Source: an uncultured Bacteroidales bacterium (GTDB lineage: Bacteria; Bacteroidota; Bacteroidia; Bacteroidales; Muribaculaceae). From it: a stretch of DNA of 11,577 bases. Of this stretch, positions 1 to 4,966 are shown piece by piece. The notes under the pieces were generated by a model. It was given only the letters and a program-made list of their open reading frames with translations. It was not told the DNA's origin and did no database searches. Location of the stretch: NCBI GenBank assembly GCA_947177325.1, contig CAMWUH010000040.1, positions 1 through 11,577 on the forward strand, given 5' to 3'. Both the position numbers and the translations under genes were made by a program. Each line of letters opens with the position of its first letter. The stretch's first letter is position 1.

Positions 1-18
1 GTTGTAGAAATTATACCA

Positions 19-1830
19 ATGAAAAAAATAGCTTCTCTCCTTACGCTATATCTTACTATTTTCGTTATTATTTCCGGATGTAAATCTAATAATGAAATTG
101 ATCATACACTACAACAGGTGGAAGTAATAATTGAAGAAGAACCTGGTCGAGCTTTAGAAATCTTACGAGATATTGATGCTACGAATCTTAAAGGTCGGAA
201 GCAGAAAGCGCATTATTCATTATTAAAATCTATGGCGCTTGACAAAAACTATATTGACCTAACTATTTTTGACACTCTTCAACCAGCCATAGACTATTAT
301 CTTAATAATGGTACGCCGGATGAGAAACTCCGAACTTACTATTACCAAGGCCGTATTTACCAAAATAGAGAAGATTTTACTGATGCTTTAAAATTGCTTC
401 AAAAAGGTGTGGAATTAGCACCATTAGTTTCTGATAGTCTTGTTTTAGGTCGCATATTTCATTCTCAAGGTGTAATCTACAATTCTTTCTTCAATAATAA
501 AAGTGCAGCTGATGCTCAGTTGCGGGGAGCAGCAATTTTTAAAAATCTACAAGATATTAGTAAATATAATTATGCGATTATATCAGCTATAAGCAACTAT
601 ATTCAGGACGATTGTAAAAACGATGCCGAAGAATTACTGAAGAATTTTGATGATACCTCTTTGCAGAATGATGAAGAACGAAGTATGCTATATTCTACTC
701 GAATCTCTTTCATTTCTGCATATCTAAATCAAGACAGTTTAGAAAATTTCCTTAAAATTAATGGTTTCCCTGAATATCTAAGTACAAAAGACAAGCTCAA
801 CGTAGTTTATTGTTTAGTGATATCAGGAAATACCAAAAGTGCAGAACAACTCTTTGACGAAATAGATTGCCAATCTGAAAATGTTGATTCGCTCCAATAT
901 TTTGCCGTGAAACAACAATTATTTGAAAATTTAGGTGAGTATAAAGAAGCATACAATGCATTACATGAATACATCAGACTTGCCGAAAATGCTGATTACG
1001 AGCTACTTCAGCAACAGGCTGCCATTGCTGAAGAAAACCATCAGCATGAGTTGAATTTGATTAAGAGCCGTGGGCGTCAGCGTTTGTTGACTCTTATAAT
1101 TGTGTTTGCCGGGGTGGTTATCCTGCTCGGCATTGCGCTGTCGGTTTATATCGCGCGTTCTATCAATCAAAAACGAAAAATTGCCTTAGAGCGTGCCAAT
1201 GTGGCCCATCTTGAAAGTCAACGGCTGTTGATGGAAAACAGAATCAAAGAACTCGAAACGCAACAGCTCAAAGCCAAAAACAAAGTGCTTAACTCCGAAA
1301 ACAGCTCGCTCAAAGAGCTCACCCAAGAGAAAGAACGCGAAATTTGTCGCATCAACGACCTGCTTAATTCGCTTCGGGAAGATAAGGACCGGCTCGAAGC
1401 GATGGTCGCCGACCAAAGAATAATCCCCGAAGAAGTGGCCGGGCAGGTCAGAAATCGCATCGCGCTCCTTAACGCACTTTTCTATGACTATATCAACGAC
1501 AGCGAGGCGCGTACCGACCACTCCGACAAGTTAATGTTTGACACCATTGGCAATAGTGATGAGTTTTTGAATGCCACCCGCCTTTCTTATAAAGTGGCAT
1601 ATCCGGCATTTATCAGCTATCTCGAAAGCAAAGGGCTCACTGACGACGAAATCAATTATCTGTGTCTCTACGCCATTGGCCTGAATGGCCGACTGATTAC
1701 GAAATATATCAAGCGCGCAAGCCATGTTAACCTCAGCAGTTCGCTCCGCAAAAAGCTCGGACTGAGCGCCCACGACACCAACATCTCACTCTACATCAAG
1801 CAATTGCTTGACCAATGCACCTCACGATAG
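19..1830 (+). CDS. TPR lipoprotein with internal membrane helix, coiled coil and HTH-like C-terminus
   Basis: This 603-residue protein looks like a membrane-anchored sensor or regulator of a type common in Bacteroidales. The N-terminus is a lipoprotein signal: two lysines, a hydrophobic stretch and a lipobox ISGC with Cys21. Residues ~25-345 are helical and TPR-like; the clearest repeats are near 100-135 (YYYQGRIY followed by DALKLLQKGVELA) and 305-325 (EYKEAYNALHEYIRLAE). A single strong hydrophobic helix lies at about 356-378, followed by a basic stop-transfer stretch (NQKRK) and a long charged coiled coil at ~385-465. Residues ~540-600 (start LTDDEINYLCLYAIGL, then SSSLRKKLGL) resemble a LuxR-type helix-turn-helix in degenerate form. 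I infer TPRs outside the inner membrane and a cytoplasmic C-terminus. GC content rises sharply between about 1020 and 1130, at the TPR/membrane-helix junction. The ATG at 19 is chosen because it yields the signal peptide. Its upstream region and promoter lie outside the window. The target is unknown. Confidence 0.85.
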   Translation: MKKIASLLTLYLTIFVIISGCKSNNEIDHTLQQVEVIIEEEPGRALEILRDIDATNLKGRKQKAHYSLLKSMALDKNYIDLTIFDTLQPAIDYYLNNGTPDEKLRTYYYQGRIYQNREDFTDALKLLQKGVELAPLVSDSLVLGRIFHSQGVIYNSFFNNKSAADAQLRGAAIFKNLQDISKYNYAIISAISNYIQDDCKNDAEELLKNFDDTSLQNDEERSMLYSTRISFISAYLNQDSLENFLKINGFPEYLSTKDKLNVVYCLVISGNTKSAEQLFDEIDCQSENVDSLQYFAVKQQLFENLGEYKEAYNALHEYIRLAENADYELLQQQAAIAEENHQHELNLIKSRGRQRLLTLIIVFAGVVILLGIALSVYIARSINQKRKIALERANVAHLESQRLLMENRIKELETQQLKAKNKVLNSENSSLKELTQEKEREICRINDLLNSLREDKDRLEAMVADQRIIPEEVAGQVRNRIALLNALFYDYINDSEARTDHSDKLMFDTIGNSDEFLNATRLSYKVAYPAFISYLESKGLTDDEINYLCLYAIGLNGRLITKYIKRASHVNLSSSLRKKLGLSAHDTNISLYIKQLLDQCTSR

Positions 1831-1887
1831 CTCGCTGAATTACAGCCAAAAATCAAATCAATTTAAAAATTACATTGAAAAATTCCC

Positions 1888-1915
1888 GTTAAACCGATAT
1901 TTTTGTTTATCTTTG
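1888..1915 (+). promoter_or_regulatory. Promoter of tRNA-Leu
   Basis: A TATCTTTG box at 1908-1915 matches the Bacteroidetes -7 consensus TAnnTTTG and is followed by GC. The -33 region (around 1888-1892, GTTAA) is a weak match. Transcription would start near 1920, giving a 5' leader of about 57 nt that RNase P would remove from the tRNA. Confidence 0.6.
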
Positions 1916-1976
1916 CAGGCAGAAACCTCAACCACGATTTTCAATCGCGAAGAAATTCTGCAATATAACCGCAGAT

Positions 1977-2060
1977 GCTCGAAGGGTGGAATGGTAGACA
2001 CGAAGGACTTAAAATCCTTTGGCCATTGCGGCTGTGCGGGTTCGAGTCCCGCTTCGAGTA
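1977..2060 (+). tRNA. tRNA-Leu (anticodon UAA)
   Basis: The class II cloverleaf is complete. The acceptor stem GCTCGAA (1977-1983) pairs with TTCGAGT (2053-2059), with a G1-U72 wobble that E. coli tRNA-Leu(UAA) also has. The D arm carries GTGGAATGGTAGACAC. The anticodon stem AAGGA/TCCTT encloses loop CTTAAAA with anticodon TAA at 2010-2012, reading UUA codons. The long variable arm has a GCC/GGC stem, and the T arm is GCGGG-TTCGAGT-CCCGC. The discriminator is A2060, as expected for leucine, and CCA is not encoded (the next bases are CTC). Position 8, almost always U, is G here (1984). Confidence 0.96.
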
Positions 2061-2070
2061 CTCCGCAAAT

Positions 2071-2109
2071 TTTCAACCCCTTAACCACTTCTCAGTTAAG
2101 GGGTTGAAA
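2071..2109 (+). terminator. Hairpin terminator after tRNA-Leu
   Basis: A perfect 15-bp inverted repeat, with arms 2071-2085 and 2095-2109 and a 9-base loop, begins 10 bases after the tRNA. A T-tract is not immediately adjacent; a C8T6 run follows 8 bases later (2118-2131). It most likely ends the tRNA transcript and may also protect its 3' side before processing. Confidence 0.7.
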
Positions 2110-2140
2110 TCTATTAACCCCCCCCTTTTTTCCAGCAATC

Positions 2141-2392
2141 ATGACTTACCATTACACTACCACCGGCACTTGCTCGCGCGCGATCGATATAGATATCGAC
2201 AGCAACGGCATCATAACCGACGTTAATTTTACCGGCGGCTGTGCCGGCAACACCCTCGGAGTGCGCGCTCTCGCCATAGGCCGCCCCGCCACTGAGGTAA
2301 TCGCCACCCTCAAAGGCATCACCTGCGGCTCCAAGCCAACTTCATGCCCCGACCAACTCGCCACCGCCCTCACCCAAGCCCTCGCTCAATAA
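2141..2392 (+). CDS. TSCPD domain-containing protein (four-cysteine TIGR03905-like family)
   Basis: This is a compact 83-residue protein with four conserved-looking cysteines: Cys11, Cys34 (in GGCAGN), Cys62 (ITCGSK) and Cys69 (TSCPDQL). The arrangement, with GGCAGN in the middle and the C-terminal CG-x5-CPDQLA, matches the small stand-alone TSCPD proteins classed as TIGR03905. In these the domain makes up the whole protein, whereas in some ribonucleotide reductases it is a C-terminal extension. The family's biochemical role is not established. Metal binding by the cysteines, or a nucleotide-metabolism link, would be inference. There is no signal peptide, so it should be cytoplasmic. The start is the ATG just after a C8T6 tract; no Shine-Dalgarno is visible. 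I see no clear promoter of its own between the tRNA hairpin and the ATG. It ends about 95 bases before an intrinsic terminator. Confidence 0.9.
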   Translation: MTYHYTTTGTCSRAIDIDIDSNGIITDVNFTGGCAGNTLGVRALAIGRPATEVIATLKGITCGSKPTSCPDQLATALTQALAQ

Positions 2393-2487
2393 CAAGCTGT
2401 TCTGACTTCTGAAGATATCATTATACACCCAGCTTTTAACAATCCCGATCTCTGATTATCATGGACAAAAAAAACACCACCAACACC

Positions 2488-2519
2488 AAAACAGGCGGTC
2501 ATTATGGCCGCCTGTTTTT
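2488..2519 (+). terminator. Intrinsic terminator, possibly bidirectional
   Basis: An 11-bp GC-containing stem (2488-2498 with 2508-2518) encloses a 9-base loop and runs into a T-tract at 2515-2519. It terminates the TSCPD transcript. On the minus strand the same stem ends in four T residues, so it could also stop transcription from the convergent secreted-protein gene at 2656-3048. Confidence 0.85.
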
Positions 2520-2655
2520 AATATAATAGTTATCCTAAGGATAAGTTTATGCAAACATTTTAAGTATCTAACACCAAAATGCTTGCTCATAGCTACCGTG
2601 ATTACATATTGTTAAGTCCCGGTAAAGTTCTGCTTGGGAAATAACGACCTTTTAG
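2520..2655. other. Convergent intergenic stretch
   Basis: This AT-rich stretch lies between the TSCPD terminator and the stop codon of the minus-strand gene. I see no gene here. The only obvious structure is a 15-base odd palindrome, TTATCCT-A-AGGATAA, at 2530-2544, with no assigned role. Confidence 0.5.
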
Positions 2656-3048
2656 TTAATAGCCACCTTTCTCTTTCCAATAATCGCAAGCCTCATCATA
2701 TATTATATCCACGGCTAAGGCTGAAACAGAGACAAGGAGTGAAGAGCCTCCTGATGCAGCGGCAGCCTTTACCCCTTCTGCAATTGCCCCTCTCAGAGCC
2801 CATTTAGCTACCTTTTTAGTAGAGCCATTACAGATTACATTATACATCATTTCATTGTTCTTTCTATCTTTACCTGCCTGTGCAATTTCAATCGAAATAG
2901 ACATTTGACGGTTATTGTCCTCTATTACCCAGGTGTTACCATATTGGACGATACTGGCTCCGTTTCCCAGGTCATATTGGTTTGAGGCATAGGTTTCAAT
3001 AGTGCTAATTATTGAACAAACCAAAGCAAAAATAAAAAATTTTTTCAT
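2656..3048 (-). CDS. Small secreted protein of unknown function
   Basis: I do not recognise this 130-residue protein. It has a clear Sec signal peptide: MKKF, a hydrophobic core to about residue 17, and a probable cut after TYA at residue 21. That leaves a mature chain of about 109 residues. The first part (22-72) looks like beta structure, with alternating residues such as SIVQYGNTWVIED. Residues 86-116 form a Gly/Ala/Ser-rich, weakly hydrophobic helix-like segment, and the end is acidic and aromatic (DEACDYWKEKGGY). The mature chain has two cysteines, Cys73 and Cys121, that could form one disulfide. Cys11 lies in the signal peptide and does not form a convincing lipobox. The gene is AT-rich like its surroundings, sits opposite the flanking genes, and lies about 50 bases downstream of the 6S-like RNA on the same strand. 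I find no good promoter in that 50-base gap, so it may depend on read-through from the RNA promoter. Confidence 0.75.
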   Translation of the reverse strand: MKKFFIFALVCSIISTIETYASNQYDLGNGASIVQYGNTWVIEDNNRQMSISIEIAQAGKDRKNNEMMYNVICNGSTKKVAKWALRGAIAEGVKAAAASGGSSLLVSVSALAVDIIYDEACDYWKEKGGY

Positions 3049-3094
3049 TTGAATTATGTTTTCGATGGTTTGCAGTCCTTAAACCGATAATAAT

Positions 3095-3280
3095 ATAAAA
3101 GAAGCGTGGACTGCTATGCCACACCTCAGTGAACAGGTGGTAGGAATACCTATATAGACAGATGTGGAAATAACAGCTCCACGCCTTATGACGTGGAGAC
3201 AGCTATGACCTTCTCTTGTCTACTGTGAAATAAGTTTCCTACGCTTTGTTCACTCAAGCAGAAGACATAACGCCTCTTGT
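3095..3280 (-). ncRNA. ssrS: 6S-like (SsrS) regulatory RNA candidate
   Basis: The minus strand folds by hand into one long rod of about 180 nt. The closing stem is 9 bp (3278-3270 with 3107-3099, one G-U). It is followed by a 6-bp stem (3269-3264 with 3120-3115), an internal loop, an 8-bp stem AGTGAACA/TGTTCACT (3254-3247 with 3135-3128), a 4x4 internal loop, and a 7-bp stem GTAGGAA/TTCCTAC (3242-3236 with 3146-3140). Next comes a large central bubble of 12 and 7 nt, a 7-bp stem (3223-3217 with 3160-3154), and a terminal hairpin CTCCACG/CGTGGAG (3198-3192 with 3183-3177). A U-rich run follows the closing stem (3102-3097). This architecture and length are those of 6S RNA, which binds RNA polymerase holoenzyme by imitating an open promoter. 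The strand is set by the promoter upstream and the U-tract downstream. The Bacteroidales-1 candidate RNA class is the other family to test. Family identity is inferred from structure, not sequence search. Confidence 0.7.
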
Positions 3281-3294
3281 TAACAATGTATTGA

Positions 3295-3310
3295 ATTAAT
3301 GGCCATTAAT
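3295..3310. repeat. 16-bp perfect palindrome at the 6S-like RNA promoter
   Basis: ATTAATGGCCATTAAT is a perfect palindrome that begins six bases downstream of the -7 box, at the predicted transcription start. The placement fits an operator for a dimeric repressor. It might instead act as a 5' RNA element. No regulator is encoded nearby. Confidence 0.6.
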
Positions 3311-3316
3311 CCAATG

Positions 3317-3347
3317 CAAATATAAGCAAATTCTATTAAATACCAAA
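3317..3347 (-). promoter_or_regulatory. Near-consensus promoter for the 6S-like RNA
   Basis: Read on the minus strand, TTTG at 3347-3344 is followed by a 19-base spacer and TATATTTG at 3324-3317. This is one of the best matches in the window to the Bacteroidetes primary sigma promoter. Transcription would start near 3311, about 33 nt upstream of the closing stem of the RNA, so the primary transcript would need 5' trimming. A weaker element (TTG, 21 bases, TACATTGT at 3290-3283) would start almost exactly at the stem and is an alternative. Confidence 0.8.
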
Positions 3348-3468
3348 ACTTTTTTCTTTATACCATTATAGTATCAGTATTGGCAGAAATAAAACGGAGC
3401 AGCAATGAGAGTTTCAAAAGTTTTTGCGATTTATGCAACAAAGTGATTCAAAAAAATGGAGGGCGGTG

Positions 3469-3499
3469 TTGCGAGATTGGAGGAAATGTTGTAAATTTG
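3469..3499 (+). promoter_or_regulatory. Promoter of rplS
   Basis: TTG at 3469-3471, a 20-base spacer and TAAATTTG at 3492-3499 match the Bacteroidetes primary promoter. Transcription would begin near 3505, giving a 5' untranslated leader of about 78 nt before the rplS ATG. Confidence 0.75.
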
Positions 3500-3508
3500 T
3501 GGCCGATT

Positions 3509-3550
3509 TCGCAATCTCTGGCAGGACAAGGCAGCCTGCGTATATTGCGA
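3509..3550 (+). promoter_or_regulatory. Structured 5' leader of rplS (candidate L19 autoregulatory site)
   Basis: The predicted leader contains a two-part stem-loop. The outer stem is 7 bp, TCGCAAT/ATTGCGA (3509-3515 with 3544-3550). An asymmetric internal loop leads to an inner 5-bp stem GCAGG/CCTGC (3521-3525 with 3535-3539) and a 9-base loop. It lies wholly between the predicted transcription start and the ATG. Ribosomal protein genes often carry such leaders for feedback by their own product. L19 binding here is inference. Confidence 0.5.
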
Positions 3551-3582
3551 CTATTTCTTAACCCCTTAAAATTCAATTAATC

Positions 3583-3936
3583 ATGGACTTGATTAAAGTA
3601 GCCGAAGAAGCTTTTGCTACAGCAAAACAATTCCCCGAATTCGGCCCCGGCGACACCATTACCGTAGCTTACCGCATTAAAGAAGGTAACAAAGAGCGTA
3701 TCCAGCAATATCGTGGTGTCGTTATCCGCATCTCAGGCGAAGGTAACAAAAAACGTTTCACCGTGCGCAAAATCTCCGACAACATCGGTGTTGAACGTAT
3801 CTTCCCTATTGAGTCACCCTTCATTGACTCTATCGTAGTAAACAAATACGGCAAAGTGCGCCGCGCCAAGCTTTACTATCTCCGTAAACTTACCGGCAAA
3901 AAAGCTCGTATCAAAGAACGTCGCGTAGTGAAATAA
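3583..3936 (+). CDS. rplS: 50S ribosomal protein L19
   Basis: This 117-residue protein is bacterial ribosomal protein L19 (bL19), which sits at the interface of the large and small ribosomal subunits. The order of elements is typical: an N-terminal helix (MDLIKVAEEAF), the FGPGDTITVAYRIKEGNKERIQQY segment that matches the family's pGDtv.V..ri.EG...R.Q.f pattern, GVVI, the FTVRKISDNIGVERIFPIESP core, and the basic end (KVRRAKLYYLRKLTGKKARIKERR). Its length is normal for the family. It has its own promoter and a structured leader, and it is followed by a composite hairpin terminator, so it is probably a single-gene unit, unlike the rpsP-rimM-trmD-rplS arrangement of many Proteobacteria. The ATG directly follows AATTAATC with no Shine-Dalgarno, as is usual in this phylum. 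Confidence 0.98.
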   Translation: MDLIKVAEEAFATAKQFPEFGPGDTITVAYRIKEGNKERIQQYRGVVIRISGEGNKKRFTVRKISDNIGVERIFPIESPFIDSIVVNKYGKVRRAKLYYLRKLTGKKARIKERRVVK

Positions 3937-3970
3937 TCTTTCCCGGAGCGTTCTCTACACTATCTTTTTC

Positions 3971-4015
3971 AAAGGCTGCTGCGTCACCTGATTGATCAGG
4001 ACGTTTGCAGCCTTT
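3971..4015 (+). terminator. Composite terminator of rplS
   Basis: An outer 9-bp stem AAAGGCTGC/GCAGCCTTT (3971-3979 with 4007-4015) encloses an inner 5-bp hairpin CCTGA-TTGA-TCAGG (3987-4000). A T-rich stretch follows. Its right arm overlaps the -33 element of the murI promoter. Confidence 0.7.
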
Positions 4016-4035
4016 AAATTTTATTATTATCTTTG
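4004..4035 (+). promoter_or_regulatory. Promoter of the murI unit
   Basis: TTTG at 4004-4007, a 20-base spacer and TATCTTTG at 4028-4035 form a near-consensus Bacteroidetes promoter. Transcription would start near 4040, about 18 bases before the murI ATG. The -33 TTTG shares its last base with the right arm of the rplS terminator. Confidence 0.8.
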
Positions 4036-4057
4036 CGCTAACCTCTTTTTCATAATC

Positions 4058-4930
4058 ATGCCTGAGAAATCAACCTCATCATTCGCCCCGCTCGATTCCG
4101 CGCTCAAATGCGGCCCAATCGGCGTGTTTGACTCGGGCTACGGCGGCTTGACCATATTGAAAGATTTGCAGCGCAGATTGCCTGAATTCGACTACGTGTT
4201 TTTGGGCGACAATGCCCGCGCTCCTTACGGTAACCGCTCCTTCGACATCGTTTATCGCTTCACGCTCGAGGCCGTCGACAGGTTGATGAATGTCGAAGGG
4301 TGTCCGTTGGTAATTTTGGCTTGCAACACAGCCTCGGCCAAAGCGCTCCGCACCATTCAGCAAAATGACCTGCCGACGTCGGTCGACCCCTCGCGCCGTG
4401 TGTTGGGGGTAATCAGGCCTACGGTAGAGCGTCTGGGAGCGCTCTCAGAGTCAGGCCATATAGGCATTTTCGGCACACCCGGCACCATCCGCTCCGAGAG
4501 CTACAACATGGAGATTGCCAAGCTCTTTCCCCGATTTAAGTCAACAGGCCGGGCATGCCCCATGTGGGTGCCTCTGGTTGAAAACGGAGAGGCCGACTCG
4601 CCCGGTGCCGATTATTTCGTAAAGCAAGAGATTGAACGACTGCTCGCCGACGACCCCGATATCGATGCAATCATATTGGGGTGTACCCACTATCCTCACC
4701 TCTTGCCGAAAATCAAAAAATATCTCCCTCAAGGCATCAATCTTATAGCGCAAGGCGAAATCGTGGCCGACAGCCTCGACGATTATCTGCATCGTCACCC
4801 CGAAATGGCCGAGCGGCTTACTCGCGGCGGGTCGTGTCGCTATCTGACAACCGAAAATCCGGCCAAATTCTCTGAAATGGCCTCAAAATTTATAGGCACA
4901 GACATCGCAGCCACTGAAATCAAACTTTAA
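4058..4930 (+). CDS. murI: Glutamate racemase
   Basis: MurI converts L-glutamate to the D-glutamate needed for the peptidoglycan stem peptide, without a cofactor, in the cytoplasm. The 290-residue product has both halves of the active site: PIGVFDSGYGGL (Asp25, Ser26), YVFLGDNARAPYG, the first catalytic cysteine in LACNTAS (Cys89), and the second in LGCTHYP (Cys209, followed by His211). An in-frame TTG at 3992 would extend the protein by 22 residues, but that stretch lies in the rplS terminator and upstream of the predicted transcription start. I therefore take the ATG at 4058. The N-terminal ~18 residues before the conserved GPIGVFDSG are a normal variable extension. It is the first gene of a probable operon with the glycosyltransferase, the DUF4286 gene and ruvC. 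Confidence 0.97.
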   Translation: MPEKSTSSFAPLDSALKCGPIGVFDSGYGGLTILKDLQRRLPEFDYVFLGDNARAPYGNRSFDIVYRFTLEAVDRLMNVEGCPLVILACNTASAKALRTIQQNDLPTSVDPSRRVLGVIRPTVERLGALSESGHIGIFGTPGTIRSESYNMEIAKLFPRFKSTGRACPMWVPLVENGEADSPGADYFVKQEIERLLADDPDIDAIILGCTHYPHLLPKIKKYLPQGINLIAQGEIVADSLDDYLHRHPEMAERLTRGGSCRYLTTENPAKFSEMASKFIGTDIAATEIKL

Positions 4931-4966
4931 TCCACGTTACAACTCACAACAATTAATTGGGTATTT

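Noticed and set aside
1808..2107. Plus-strand open frame running through the tRNA gene
   Set aside because: It overlaps the tRNA-Leu, its promoter and its hairpin, and the product has no recognisable features.
2461..2526. Tiny 21-codon frame MDKKNTTNTKTGGHYGRLFLI over the TSCPD terminator
   Set aside because: The C-terminal half is just translation of the terminator hairpin. There is no ribosome binding signal and no downstream gene for a leader peptide to control.
3095..3280. The structured RNA read on the plus strand
   Set aside because: The stems exist on both strands, but the consensus promoter and the U-rich tail after the closing stem are present only on the minus strand.
3380..3580. 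Plus-strand open frame of 66 codons before rplS
   Set aside because: The rplS promoter and leader stem lie inside it, the product resembles no protein, and the codon use is not gene-like.
3992..4057. N-terminal extension of MurI from a TTG codon
   Set aside because: It falls in the rplS terminator and before the predicted transcription start of murI. The ATG at 4058 suits the family length.
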